From assembly GCA_016720545.1 (NCBI GenBank), contig JADKKK010000017.1:1-64000 (forward strand): a stretch of DNA of 64,000 nucleotides, written 5' to 3'. Numbering within the stretch: the first letter of the stretch is position 1; each line of letters begins with the position of its first letter. The notes beneath the pieces are model-generated. The model ran no database searches and was not told the DNA's origin. It worked only from the letters and a program-made list of their open reading frames with translations. Source of the stretch: Myxococcales bacterium (lineage in GTDB: Bacteria > Myxococcota_A > Polyangia > Polyangiales > Polyangiaceae). The translations under genes and the position numbers were made by a program. This document shows, piece by piece, positions 18,193 to 27,529 of the stretch.

Positions 18193-18777
18193 GTGCAGAA
18201 TAAAGCTGACCTTTTCGGTTCGGCTTCTCGTGCCCTCAGCGTCGTTGCCCTCGCGGCGACGGCGCTGTTCGGCTGTGAAGCCGGGCAGCCTGGACAACCT
18301 GCCGCCACCGGCGGCGTGGCCGCCCCCGCGGGCGGCATGAAGGCGGGCGTGCACGCTCAAGACTTCACCACGCGCGACATGAACGGCAACACCGTGCGCC
18401 TCTCGACCTACCTCGGGAAGGGCACCATCCTGCTGAACTTCTGGTCGACGTACTGCGAGCCGTGCCTGGCCGAGTTCCCGCACCTCCGAAAGATGCAGGA
18501 CGACAAGAAGGCGCAGGGCCTCATCGTGCTCGCCGTGTCGATGGATGGCCCCGAGACGGTCGCCCAGGTCAAGCCCTTCGCCCAGCGCAACAACCTGAAC
18601 TTCCCAGTTCTGCTCGACGAGGACTCGGCGATCTGCGCGCTCTACAACCCCAAGAAGAGCGGCCCGCTGACCATCCTCATCGACAAAACCGGCAACGTCG
18701 CGCAGGTGCGCGAAGGGTACAACCCGGGCGACGAAGACGTCCTCGCTGTCGAAGTCGACAAGCTCCTCGCGAAGTAG
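18193..18777 (+). CDS. TlpA-like (redoxin) lipoprotein 2
   Basis: A 194-residue AhpC/TSA-superfamily protein of the TlpA/ResA type. A signal with lipobox TALFGC is followed by DFTTRDMNGNTVRLSTYLGK, the active site LLNFWSTYCEPCLAEFPHL with an intact CEPC, VLAVSMDG and a GPLTILIDKTG cis-Pro loop. GTG start, 62 bp after the previous TlpA-like gene, with the tandem repeat between. The next gene, an outer-membrane barrel, starts 30 bp downstream, so the three probably form one operon. Confidence 0.87.
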   Translation: MQNKADLFGSASRALSVVALAATALFGCEAGQPGQPAATGGVAAPAGGMKAGVHAQDFTTRDMNGNTVRLSTYLGKGTILLNFWSTYCEPCLAEFPHLRKMQDDKKAQGLIVLAVSMDGPETVAQVKPFAQRNNLNFPVLLDEDSAICALYNPKKSGPLTILIDKTGNVAQVREGYNPGDEDVLAVEVDKLLAK

Positions 18778-18807
18778 CGCACCGGACCCGGCTGTTTTTG
18801 TGAGAGG

Positions 18808-20703
18808 ATGCGGCGCGTGAGCGAGCGGACCAGGGCGCCCCGGCGCACGTTCGCGAGCGTCTCGGGTGCGCTCTGCGTGCTCGCGGGCCTCGCGTGGCCG
18901 GGCTTGGCAGGCGCGGTCGACCTGCCGATCGTGCTCGGGCGTCAGCTGAAGCTCGACGTCACCGAGACGTCGATCGTGTCGCAGCGCTTCGCGTCGCGCG
19001 AGGGCGAAGACTCCAAGAACCAGGGCTACTTCGCGTGGCTCAATCGCCTGAACCTGGTGCTCAACTGGGGCAAGTTCACGGTGGGCGCGCGCCTCGACTC
19101 GGCGCTCTACGCGCTCCGGCCGGAGGACGGCGACATCGCTCCGCGGACGCTTCGGCAGTTTCAGGTCGACGGCGCCAGCCGCTACCGGGACTCGCTCTAC
19201 CCTGCGAAGCTGTACGCGTCCTACAAGACGCCCGTGGTCGAGCTCACCGCAGGTGACTCCTACACGCAGTTCGGCCGTGGCCTCGTGCTCTCGCTCCGCA
19301 AGGTCGACGAGCTCGGCATCGACACCACCGCGTTTGGCGGCAAGGTCGTGCTGCAGAAGGACCCGGCGAGCGTCACGGTGGTCGCCGGTATCTTGAACCC
19401 GTCGCGCGTCGACGAGCCCACGGGCCGGGCGCTGTTCCTGCCGAAGCCCCTCGCGAACGATCCGCGCGCGCCCCTCTTTGGCTCCGATCGCGTGGTCGGC
19501 GGCCAGATCCTGCTCGGGCGCGGGCTGCCCGTGGTGCTCTCCACCAACGTGGCGAGGTTCACGCGGTGCGCGCCGTACCGCTACGACGAGAAGGGCAACG
19601 TCATCGACGGCATGCTCGACCGGCCGTTCGGCACCTGCGACGAGAACGACACCTCCGCGTGGCTCACGTCGCTGCCGAAGAGCCTGTCGCCTACGCTCGC
19701 GTCACGGAACGTGCTCAACGCCAGCCAGACCCTTGAGATCCCCTCGCTCCTGGGCTCGGGCAGCCTCTACCTCGAGGCCGCCATCCAGCGCCGCGAGGGG
19801 GAGTCGGGGCGCGAGGGTAATCTGAACGGCAATGCCCTCTACGGCTCGCTCTCGGCCAACAAGGGGCCGTTCACGAACACCGTCGAGGTGAAGAGCTACC
19901 GCAACTTCTTCAACATCGCTGGCTCGGTGAACGTCACGAAGGCGTCGGCCTTCGCGAACGTGGCGTACTCGGCGGCCCCCACGGCCGAGCCGATCATCAA
20001 CGACAGCATGTTCAACTTCTTCAACGCGTGCGTGAACGGCGCGCGCGATCGCGTCGACGTGCGCATCAACCAGAACGTGCTGCTCTACTCGGCGTTCGGC
20101 TACACCGTCACCAAGAGCGAGTCGGGCGGCGGGAGCTGCGACGAGCTCGGTCGCCGTCAGTCCGTGGAGGACACGACCAACTACGTGACCGATCTGCTCA
20201 CGGGGATGGAGCTCCGCTTCGACTCGAACCGCTCGTTCTTCTTCGCGAACGCGACCGTGCGCAACGACGTGCGCGCCAACGGCGAGCCCTTCTACAAGGA
20301 GCGGGCCGCGCAGTACACGCTCACGAAGTACCTGAGCGGCCCGTACTCCATCGAGTTCGCCGGGCGCCACCGGGTCCGCCTTCAAGACAGCGAGAACCAG
20401 CACACGACCCGGGACGCCACCGGCGCCGAGGTCTTCACCGAGGCGAAGTGGGTTCAGGGCGAGCACTACACGGCGCTCAAGATCGCGCCCCAGTGGGTCT
20501 TCACCCACGGCTTCGAGTACACCACCCAAGACGGGTTCCCGGGCATCTACAACAACGGCAGCGTGCTCTGGCGCTTCACGTCGGAGAACAACGTGCGCTT
20601 CTTCGTGGGTCAGCAGCGCGGCGGGCTGCGCTGCGTGAGCGGCATCTGCCGCCTGTTCCCCGCCTTCTCGGGGGCGCGCGTCGAGCTCACGCTGCGCTTC
20701 TGA
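18808..20703 (+). CDS. Outer-membrane beta-barrel protein (DUF6029-like)
   Basis: A 631-residue exported protein with a signal peptide (VLAGLAWPGLAGA). The mature part is rich in alternating amphipathic strands and ends VELTLRF, with a C-terminal aromatic residue as expected for BAM-assembled barrels. The composition and the segments QLKLDVTETSIVSQRF and LTAGDSYTQFGRGLVLSLRK resemble DUF6029 proteins, an assignment I hold loosely. It follows two thioredoxin-fold lipoproteins, and a Cys pair occurs near the end (LRCVSGICRLF). The function is unknown. Confidence 0.7.
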   Translation: MRRVSERTRAPRRTFASVSGALCVLAGLAWPGLAGAVDLPIVLGRQLKLDVTETSIVSQRFASREGEDSKNQGYFAWLNRLNLVLNWGKFTVGARLDSALYALRPEDGDIAPRTLRQFQVDGASRYRDSLYPAKLYASYKTPVVELTAGDSYTQFGRGLVLSLRKVDELGIDTTAFGGKVVLQKDPASVTVVAGILNPSRVDEPTGRALFLPKPLANDPRAPLFGSDRVVGGQILLGRGLPVVLSTNVARFTRCAPYRYDEKGNVIDGMLDRPFGTCDENDTSAWLTSLPKSLSPTLASRNVLNASQTLEIPSLLGSGSLYLEAAIQRREGESGREGNLNGNALYGSLSANKGPFTNTVEVKSYRNFFNIAGSVNVTKASAFANVAYSAAPTAEPIINDSMFNFFNACVNGARDRVDVRINQNVLLYSAFGYTVTKSESGGGSCDELGRRQSVEDTTNYVTDLLTGMELRFDSNRSFFFANATVRNDVRANGEPFYKERAAQYTLTKYLSGPYSIEFAGRHRVRLQDSENQHTTRDATGAEVFTEAKWVQGEHYTALKIAPQWVFTHGFEYTTQDGFPGIYNNGSVLWRFTSENNVRFFVGQQRGGLRCVSGICRLFPAFSGARVELTLRF

Positions 20704-20719
20704 GTCTGCCCGCGCAGCC

Positions 20720-21157
20720 TCAGCGGTTGCTGCCGCCGCAGGTCATGCAGCGTTTGCCGTTCGAGCAGTACAGGTCGAGCTGATCGAACGAGGCGATCGC
20801 CCCCGAGGCGCGCACGGTCTTGCAGAGTGACACCTCGCGCTCGGTGTCACCGCGCGCGATCGTCGTCTTGAGCTCGTAGATCGGCGGCGACTGAGGCCGG
20901 CCCTTGGTCTTGAAGGCGCAAAGCGCGGCGAGCTTCTCCTTGCCGGGGCAGGGCGCCTTCGCGCAGTACGCGTCGAGCGCGCTCGCTGCCTTCTGCGCAG
21001 GCCCCGCGGCGTATTCAGGGTCCCGTGCGCACGCCTCCCGCGCCTCAGCCTTCGCGTCGTCGGTCGCGTCGGGGGAGCGCCTGAAGCACCCGGCGCTGAC
21101 GAGCGCGGCGAGCGCGGTGAGCGCGGCGAGCGCGGTGGAGGCACGACACAACCTCAT
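20720..21157 (-). CDS. Small Cys-containing lipoprotein
   Basis: A 145-residue predicted lipoprotein: signal ALTALAALVSAGC, then a mature domain of about 115 residues with conserved-looking Cys at AYCAKAPCPGKEKLAALC, SLCKTV, DLYCSNGKRCMTCGG. No family is recognised. The start at MRLCRAS is chosen to fit the signal peptide. It is convergent with the barrel gene, ends 17 bp from it, and shares the theme of cysteine-rich envelope proteins seen nearby. Confidence 0.65.
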   Translation of the reverse strand: MRLCRASTALAALTALAALVSAGCFRRSPDATDDAKAEAREACARDPEYAAGPAQKAASALDAYCAKAPCPGKEKLAALCAFKTKGRPQSPPIYELKTTIARGDTEREVSLCKTVRASGAIASFDQLDLYCSNGKRCMTCGGSNR

Positions 21158-21298
21158 GCCGTGAGGGTACCGCCCTGCGGCCCCGATGGGGGAGGAAAAC
21201 GAGGGGTGGGCGATCCACGCGCGACGCACCCGCGCTGCTAGAGCTAGGCTCGGATCGTGCGAACCACCTTGCCCACTCGCCTCTGCGGCCGCGCGGTC

Positions 21299-22282
21299 AT
21301 GAGGAAGGTCGCCGCGGCCACGCTGGCCGTCGGGGCCGCATCGCTCCTCGGTTGCCCCAAGAGCCAGCCTCCGGTGCCGGCCGACGCGTCCACCGTGGTC
21401 GACGATGCGAGCGCCTCGGAAGCCGGCGCGCGGGACGGGGGCGATGGCGTGGACGCGGGAGCGGCCACCGACGACGAGGTGAAGCCCGTCTACCCGCTCG
21501 ACGCGGGCGCGGCGGAGACGCTCGCCGTGCGCTTCTGCGAGGCGATGAGCGCGCGTCAGGAGGCCCGCCGCGCCGAGTGCTGCAAGACGCAGCCGGGCAT
21601 CGTCCTCACGAGCGAGTGCGTGCGCATGATGAGCGCAGCGCTCCGCGCGAAGGCGGTGCGCGTGGAGCCGGCGGCGGTCGACGCCTGCGTGGCTGCGCTC
21701 GACGTGGCGCTGGCCGGGTGCGACTGGGTGGGGCCGTTTCCTCCAGGGCCGCCGGAGGCCTGCCAGGGGCTCTTCCGCGGGCTCGTGCCCGCCGGCGCGC
21801 GCTGCCGCTCGTCGCTCGAGTGCGAGCGCGATCTACGCTGCCACGGGGCGGGCCCCACGACGCCGGGCAGGTGCGGGCCCGGGAAGGCCGACGGCGAGGC
21901 GTGTGGGTCGTCGACCGACGCCCTCGCGAGCTACGCGCGGCAGTCGACGCTCGACGCGCAGCACCCCGAGTGCGCCAAGTCCTGCGTCGCGCACCGCTGC
22001 GCAGCCCCGCTCGCGGACGGCGCGGCGTGTGTGCTCAGCGCGAACTGCAGTCCGGGCAGCCAGTGCGTACAGAAGACTTGTCAGCGGCGCGCGCCCGCCA
22101 AGCTCGGCGAGGCGTGCCCGGGCGGGGTGTGCGAGGCGGGCAGCGAGTGCCTGCGGGGCAAGTGCGCCGCCAAGAAGCCCGCCGGGGCCCCGTGCGAGAC
22201 CGATTTCGAGTGCCGGGGTGGCTGTCTGAAGACCAAGGGCCAGCGCGCCGGCACCTGCGGGATGCGCTGCGATCTGCGCTGA
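21299..22282 (+). CDS. Cys-rich lipoprotein with repeated small disulfide modules
   Basis: A 327-residue exported lipoprotein (AASLLGCPKS lipobox). The N-terminal part is Asp/Ala-rich. From about residue 160 there are repeats of the form GxxCxxxxxCxxGxxCxxxxC, for example GARCRSSLECERDLRC, GAACVLSANCSPGSQC, GEACPGGVCEAGSEC and GAPCETDFECRGGC, typical of secreted myxobacterial proteins of unknown role. I chose ATG 21299 over GTG 21257 because the signal peptide starts at MRKVAAATLAVG. Confidence 0.7.
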   Translation: MRKVAAATLAVGAASLLGCPKSQPPVPADASTVVDDASASEAGARDGGDGVDAGAATDDEVKPVYPLDAGAAETLAVRFCEAMSARQEARRAECCKTQPGIVLTSECVRMMSAALRAKAVRVEPAAVDACVAALDVALAGCDWVGPFPPGPPEACQGLFRGLVPAGARCRSSLECERDLRCHGAGPTTPGRCGPGKADGEACGSSTDALASYARQSTLDAQHPECAKSCVAHRCAAPLADGAACVLSANCSPGSQCVQKTCQRRAPAKLGEACPGGVCEAGSECLRGKCAAKKPAGAPCETDFECRGGCLKTKGQRAGTCGMRCDLR

Positions 22283-22322
22283 CGACTGCGTAGCCCGAGA
22301 TTGTGAATCGAAGATCGGCGCT

Positions 22323-23447
22323 TCAGCCGGCGACGACGCGCGCGATGAACCACGCGAGCCCGGCGACGGCGACGAGCACGGAGAGCGCCTGCGTGACCCG
22401 CGGGACCGTGTGTCTCCGGCTGACGAGAAGCACGAGCGGCACGAGCACGGCGAGCGCGGCGATCTGCGCGAGCTCGACGCCGACGTTGAAGCCGACGAGC
22501 GCCAGCGGAATGCGCGCGCGCGGGAGCTCGACCTCGCGAAGCGCGCCGGCGAAGCCGAACCCGTGCACGAGGCCGAACGGAAACGTGATTCGCCAGCGCC
22601 GATTCGCGTCCTTCACGAGGAGATTCTCCACTCCCACGTAGGCAATCGAGAGGGCGATCGCGGGCTCGACGAACCTCGGGCTCGGGGCCCACACGCCGAG
22701 CGTCGCGAGCCCGAGGGTGAGCGAGTGAGCGACGGTGAACGCGGTGACGACCGCGAGCAGCGCCCGCGGCCGACTCCGCACGAGCACGAGGCCGAAGAGA
22801 AAGACGAGGTGGTCGTAGCCCGTGAGAATGTGCTCGACCCCGAGCCGCAAGAAGCCCGGGAACGTGGCTGGGGCCGCGTGGCTTGTCGGCTCCGGAGCGC
22901 CGGGGGTCGCCGAAACGCTCGACACCTCGAACGTGTCGTGGCCGCCGAAGAGGATGTCCTCGCGCGCGCCGCCGCCGAGCTCGCGCGCGATGTGGCGGTG
23001 ACCTCGGGCCAGGTCATCGAACAGTCCGAAGCGTACCTTGTAGGTGGTGCCCGTCGCGGGGCACGAGAACCGCGCCTCGAGCGTCACGCCGTCTTGCTCG
23101 GTGAGGGCGAGCGCCTCGAGGCTGCCGGCGCAGGCCGCGCCGCCCCGAACGACCGCGAGGTGCGCCAACGTCGGCCGCGCCGCGTCGAGCCCCCGCGCGA
23201 GCTCCGGCTGGGTGAGAGCGCCGTCGTGGTCGGCGTCGAGCGAGGGCACGAGCGAGAGCAGCTCGCCGCGCGCCAGGACGATCCGCACCCCGAGGGCGCG
23301 GGGCCCTCCGTCGCCTTCGAGCTCGCGGTACTCGCCCGTCGACATCCCCACGGCATGCGCCGCGGCTGCCCGCGCGAGGAGGAGCGACACCACAGCGACG
23401 AGGAGCCCGAGCGCGCGGGCCCAGCGCGCACCACGCGAGGGCGCCAC
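22323..23447 (-). CDS. HupE/UreJ family 2 membrane protein
   Basis: A 374-residue membrane protein. A signal (LLARAAAAHA) is followed by an extracytoplasmic domain with an EF-hand-like loop (PSLDADHDGALTQPEL, near residue 80), then a six-helix HupE/UreJ_2 domain starting GFLRLGVEHILTGYDHLVFLFGLVL. His residues in EHILTGYDH and GLVHGFGFAGAL are the usual metal-coordinating candidates. HupE/UreJ proteins transport or bind nickel or related metals in some bacteria. GTG at 23447 lies 14 bp after the TPR gene, so these two are an operon. Confidence 0.8.
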   Translation of the reverse strand: MAPSRGARWARALGLLVAVVSLLLARAAAAHAVGMSTGEYRELEGDGGPRALGVRIVLARGELLSLVPSLDADHDGALTQPELARGLDAARPTLAHLAVVRGGAACAGSLEALALTEQDGVTLEARFSCPATGTTYKVRFGLFDDLARGHRHIARELGGGAREDILFGGHDTFEVSSVSATPGAPEPTSHAAPATFPGFLRLGVEHILTGYDHLVFLFGLVLVRSRPRALLAVVTAFTVAHSLTLGLATLGVWAPSPRFVEPAIALSIAYVGVENLLVKDANRRWRITFPFGLVHGFGFAGALREVELPRARIPLALVGFNVGVELAQIAALAVLVPLVLLVSRRHTVPRVTQALSVLVAVAGLAWFIARVVAG

Positions 23448-23461
23448 GCCGCCGCCGCCGC

Positions 23462-24835
23462 TCACTGCTTCTTCGCGGCGAGGAGCCGCTCCGCCTCGGC
23501 CCGGCTCGCTCGGTCGAGCGACGCGTTCGCCAGCGCCGCGCGCAGGACCACCTCCGCGGGCTTCCTTTCCCCCGCGGCGAGCCGAATGGCGCCTTCGTGG
23601 AAGACCATGCGTGCGTCCGGAGTGCCGAGCCTTCGTGCCTTCGTGATCGAGGCCTTCGCCTCCTTCACTTTCCCCGCGCGGAGGAGCGCGAACGCGCGCG
23701 CGTCTTCGGTGAGCACGTCCTTGCGGCGCGCGTACTCCTCCTCCGCCAGCGCGAGGGCGCGCTCGGCCTTCTCGGCCCGAGACGACAGGAAGAGCGAGGT
23801 CGTGCGCGGGTCGACCTTGGGTCCCTCGCGCTCGAGCCGGGCATAGGCCGCGGCCGCGCCGGCCTCGTCGCCCGCCATCGCCTTCGCGTCGCCCAGGAGC
23901 CATGTGGTCTCGATGAGGGGGCTCTGATCGTAGGCCTTGGTGAGGGCGTCGACCGCGCGCTTGCCCTGGTTCCGGGCGAGGGCGATCCGCCCCCGGAGGG
24001 CGAGCGCCGGCGCATAGTCACGCAGCCACTCGAGCGTCATGTCGACCCCCGCGTCGGCGCCGTCGAGGTCGCCCTCGTGGAAGAAGAGGGTCGCGGCCTG
24101 GGTGAGGACCCACGCGCGAGGCTCCGGATCGTGGCGATCGCGCCCGGCGTCGATGGCGGCCCGGATAGCCTCTTTGGCACCCTTCGCGTCGCCTCGTAGC
24201 CACGACAAGTACGACGCGCGCGCGTAGCTCGCGAGGTTCGGCTTGAGCGCCATCATGGCCTGCGTGTGCCGGAGGCAGTCGTCGTACAGGCCGAGCTCGA
24301 GCTCGGCATCCGCCAGGTTGCCGAAGGCCATCGGGTCGTCGGGGGCCTTGTGCACGACGCTCTCCGCGAGCTGCCGGGCCGCCTCGAACTCGTGGTTGGT
24401 GAGCAACACGAGCCCCTCGAGGTCCCTCGCGAGGCGGCTCTCGGGGTCGGTCTTCTTCACGATCTGCGCGCACGCGCCCGCGTTCAGGTAGTACCCCGGA
24501 TCGGCGCTCTCTCTCGCCTTGCGGACCCACGCGCGGCCGAGGAGGATCCACGCGTCGGCGTTGTCGGGGGTCTTCTGCGCGCGCGCCTGGGCCGCGTCGA
24601 TCGCGCGATCGGCGCCGCCGCCGCCGACGGTCTTCTGGAGCGCGAGGCGGTGCTCCGGGGACGCCGGCTTCGTCTCGGGGGTGGAGGCCCGCGGCGCGGC
24701 GTCGGAGGGCGCGGGCGCCGGCGGCTTCTGGGCTGTCGGCGCAGGGCCGTCGCACCCCAAAAAAGCGAGCGCGGCGCCCACCAGGAGCGCCGCTTCGCGG
24801 GGGCCGAGGCCTCTTCGGGTCAGCGAGTCCTTCAT
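23462..24835 (-). CDS. TPR-repeat lipoprotein
   Basis: A 457-residue lipoprotein (GAALAFLGCDG). After a Pro/Ala linker it consists of about eight TPR-like helical pairs, including ARAQKTPDNADAWILLGRAW, LAESVVHKAPDDPMAFGNLA and LALRGRIALARNQGKRAVDA. TPR proteins act as protein-binding scaffolds. It sits between a DUF4331 gene and a HupE/UreJ gene on the same strand, and this order suggests a shared envelope function. The partner is not known. Confidence 0.82.
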   Translation of the reverse strand: MKDSLTRRGLGPREAALLVGAALAFLGCDGPAPTAQKPPAPAPSDAAPRASTPETKPASPEHRLALQKTVGGGGADRAIDAAQARAQKTPDNADAWILLGRAWVRKARESADPGYYLNAGACAQIVKKTDPESRLARDLEGLVLLTNHEFEAARQLAESVVHKAPDDPMAFGNLADAELELGLYDDCLRHTQAMMALKPNLASYARASYLSWLRGDAKGAKEAIRAAIDAGRDRHDPEPRAWVLTQAATLFFHEGDLDGADAGVDMTLEWLRDYAPALALRGRIALARNQGKRAVDALTKAYDQSPLIETTWLLGDAKAMAGDEAGAAAAYARLEREGPKVDPRTTSLFLSSRAEKAERALALAEEEYARRKDVLTEDARAFALLRAGKVKEAKASITKARRLGTPDARMVFHEGAIRLAAGERKPAEVVLRAALANASLDRASRAEAERLLAAKKQ

Positions 24836-24914
24836 GCGCCTACATTACGCCCGAGGGACTCTGCAGGATCCGACGAACGGTCGCCCAGACGTGCGCGGCG
24901 GCCGGACCTCGCGC

Positions 24915-26324
24915 CTACGGCGCGGGCTTGCCGTGACCTTCCGAGAAGCCCTCCCAGGGGAGCGGGAGGTACGGGAAGGTCGTGAGGTAGTTCTTGTCGT
25001 TCGAGTTCACGCCGTCGCTGACGGGCAGCGTGCCCTTCGCGAGCAGCACGGACAACAGCACGTCCGTGACGTCCGCGCCTTCCTTGTTGGGAGCGGGGCC
25101 CGGGATCGGGCGGCCGTTGGGGAAGGCGGAGTCGAGCCCGAGGTCCACGCGCAGCACGTCGCCGGTCGACGACAGCGGGATCGAGTGAGCGCCCGGCGTG
25201 GGGAAGTTCGTGAGGTTGATGGTGTCGATGACGTCGAGTCGGTTCGACTTGAGCGCGTCGACCGTCGCCTGCGGAACGCTGAGCGCCGTGTAGATGCCGA
25301 CCGCCTCCGCGTCGCGGACGATGACCGGGTTCAGGAAGTACGAGCCGAACGCGGGTACGTCGTTCGCCGGCTTGCTGCGGTTGTAGCGGTCCTTGTCTTG
25401 GAGGCCGATGAGCGCCTCGTTGACAAGCGGGAGCCCTAGACGCGAGACCTGGATCCACGGCCCCCAGACGTCCGACTTTCCGTTGCGGCGAAGGAACGTG
25501 TACTGGCGACGGCTCGCCGAGGCCCACACGCCGAGGGTGTTGTCGTTCGACGCGCCGGGCGCCGGCGGGAGGTCGTCCTTCGAGAGGAGCGCCGTCGGGA
25601 TCTCGAGCGCGATCGCGTGGCAGTTGAAGCCGGCGAGGTTGTCGCGGGGCGTGCCCGTGAGCACGTTCGCGAGATCGAAGATTCGGCCGATGTCGACGTA
25701 GAAGCCGTCGTCGCGCGGCCCAGCCCACACGCGCCCGTCCGGGCCGAGGTCCTTGATGAACGTCGCGGCGAACGCGTCGTCGTACTTGCCGGGGGCCGGG
25801 ATCTGGTACGCGAGGGAGCTCGTGCGAGGGCCGGCGTTCACGGGCGCGACGGGAATCCCCTTGGCGATCTCGATGCGGCGTCCGCCCGAGACGATCTTGC
25901 TGAGGGTGTAGGTCTGCTTGCGGCCCGCGAGCTGAGAGAAGAACTCTTTGCCGCCGCCGGGGGGCTTCGAGAGGTCGGCCGCGTCCACCCGGGCATACGC
26001 GGTGGAGTCGAACTGGATTTGGTAGGTGACCGCGTCGTTCAGGCCCGCCGCGCCACGCGCGATGTGGATCTCGTAGAGCACGTCGTCGGAGAACTCGTGG
26101 TAGTTCGGTCCGCCCGATGGCTCCTCCAGGGGGTTGTACGCCACGACGACGTTGAGCTTGTCGTGCGTGCCGGGCGTCACCCACGCCCAGACGTCCGTGT
26201 TGTCGGCTGCCGGATCGAAGCCGATGGCGGGCGCTTCGCGGTGGCTGGAGGCGGAGGCGAGCGCCGTGACCGCCGTGACGGCGAGTCCGCACGCGGAGGC
26301 GAGGAGTGTGTGGCGAAGTTTCAT
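24915..26324 (-). CDS. DUF4331 secreted protein
   Basis: A 469-residue exported protein. A signal peptide ends ALASA, and the mature protein begins SSHREAPAIGFDPAADNTDV, the DUF4331 hallmark. NYHEFSDDVLYEIHIARG and FKDLGPDG-like segments follow, with VWAGPRDDGFYVDIGRIFDL, GFNCHAIALEIPTALL and a C-terminal NKEGADVTDVLLSVLL part. The function is unknown. The gene is 79 bp upstream of the TPR and HupE/UreJ genes. ATG 26324 is preceded by a GAGG within GCCTCGCATG read on the minus strand. Confidence 0.88.
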   Translation of the reverse strand: MKLRHTLLASACGLAVTAVTALASASSHREAPAIGFDPAADNTDVWAWVTPGTHDKLNVVVAYNPLEEPSGGPNYHEFSDDVLYEIHIARGAAGLNDAVTYQIQFDSTAYARVDAADLSKPPGGGKEFFSQLAGRKQTYTLSKIVSGGRRIEIAKGIPVAPVNAGPRTSSLAYQIPAPGKYDDAFAATFIKDLGPDGRVWAGPRDDGFYVDIGRIFDLANVLTGTPRDNLAGFNCHAIALEIPTALLSKDDLPPAPGASNDNTLGVWASASRRQYTFLRRNGKSDVWGPWIQVSRLGLPLVNEALIGLQDKDRYNRSKPANDVPAFGSYFLNPVIVRDAEAVGIYTALSVPQATVDALKSNRLDVIDTINLTNFPTPGAHSIPLSSTGDVLRVDLGLDSAFPNGRPIPGPAPNKEGADVTDVLLSVLLAKGTLPVSDGVNSNDKNYLTTFPYLPLPWEGFSEGHGKPAP

Positions 26325-26395
26325 GCGAGGCTCCAAGAGTCTGAGTCAGAGTTCCTTGTACGGCGCGCCGGGACTATCCGTAGCGCGCGGGGCCC

Positions 26396-27412
26396 TCAGC
26401 GGAGGACGTAGACGGTGCCCGTGCCGTTCGCGCGGCTGTCTGCCCACGCGTAGACGCTGGTCGTCTTCGCGCGGTGGAGCCCGGCGGACTCGCTGAAGCC
26501 ACCGATGGTGTCGGTGAAGCTCGTGGTGGAGCCGTCGTCGAGCTTGATGCGCACGACCACGTCGGTCTGCTTGTTCGGCTCGATCCCCGAGAGGAGCAGC
26601 GCCGAGTCGTCGAAGGTCGCCGCCAGGCCGGCGGGGTGCCCCACCGCGAAGCCGCCCTTCACGAGCACCGCCTGACCGCCGTCGACCCGAAATACGGCGG
26701 CGCCCGCCGCGCTCTGGGCGAAAGCGTCCACGAAGTAGACGACCCCCTTCTTGGTGACCGTGATGCCCGAGGGCTCGCGGAGCGGGCCGCCGGCCGTGAG
26801 GGCGACCGGCTCTCCGCCCGCCAGCGGGGCCTTGAACACGCCCGCGCGCCCCTCGGATTTGCCGGTAAAATACACGGAGTCGCCGGCGACCTCTATGCCT
26901 CGTGGGCTCTTGCCGCCGGAGCCCGGGAGCACGGCGGGCGTGCCGCCGCCGACGGGGATCGTCAGGACCGCGCCGTTCTCGTCGCCACCGGCCGTGACCT
27001 CGGCGTTGCCGTCGGCGATGTACAGGGTCTTGCCGTCTTCGCTGATGGCGATGCTGAACGGCGCGGAGAGCGGCGTGCCCTGATGGAGCACCCGGGGGGC
27101 GCCGCCGCCGGCGGGGCTGACGAACACCGCGGGCACGTCGAGCGCCGTGAGCGCCGTGAAATACACGTTTTCGCCCTTCGGATCGGGCGTCGCGTCGAAC
27201 GGCGAGCGGAACGACGGGTCGTTCGCGGCGGGCTTGATGGTGGTGAAATCGGTCCCCGGCGTTGGTGGTGGTGCGTCGGGGTTGGGCCCACCGTCGGGGG
27301 GGGCGGGTGTGATTCCGCCGACGGGTGGGTCGTCAGACCCACAGGCGGCGGCCAGCGTGCCGGCGGCGAGCACGAGCGCCGCGACGACGGGGCGGAGCGA
27401 GCTTCTGTTCAT
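26396..27412 (-). CDS. Beta-propeller lipoprotein
   Basis: A 338-residue lipoprotein (GTLAAACGSDD). After a Pro-rich linker the sequence repeats about six blade-like units with VYFT or LYIADG strands (ENVYFTALTALDVPAVFVSP, KTLYIADGNAEV, DSVYFTGKSEGRAGVFKAPL, VVYFVDAFAQ), as in SMP-30/NHL-type propellers. No catalytic residues are evident, so binding of a ligand or protein is as likely as enzymatic activity. It precedes the DUF4331 gene by 72 bp on the same strand and may belong to that group. Confidence 0.72.
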   Translation of the reverse strand: MNRSSLRPVVAALVLAAGTLAAACGSDDPPVGGITPAPPDGGPNPDAPPPTPGTDFTTIKPAANDPSFRSPFDATPDPKGENVYFTALTALDVPAVFVSPAGGGAPRVLHQGTPLSAPFSIAISEDGKTLYIADGNAEVTAGGDENGAVLTIPVGGGTPAVLPGSGGKSPRGIEVAGDSVYFTGKSEGRAGVFKAPLAGGEPVALTAGGPLREPSGITVTKKGVVYFVDAFAQSAAGAAVFRVDGGQAVLVKGGFAVGHPAGLAATFDDSALLLSGIEPNKQTDVVVRIKLDDGSTTSFTDTIGGFSESAGLHRAKTTSVYAWADSRANGTGTVYVLR

Positions 27413-27529
27413 GTTCTGTATCCCCTCTTCCAGGGCGGGCTACGCGTCGGTCGCCCGCGCGGATTTCTCAGGCCAGAACATTCTCGCAACGCGCGCGCGG
27501 ATGGCGCACGGAGTGATCATGAGCGCCGA

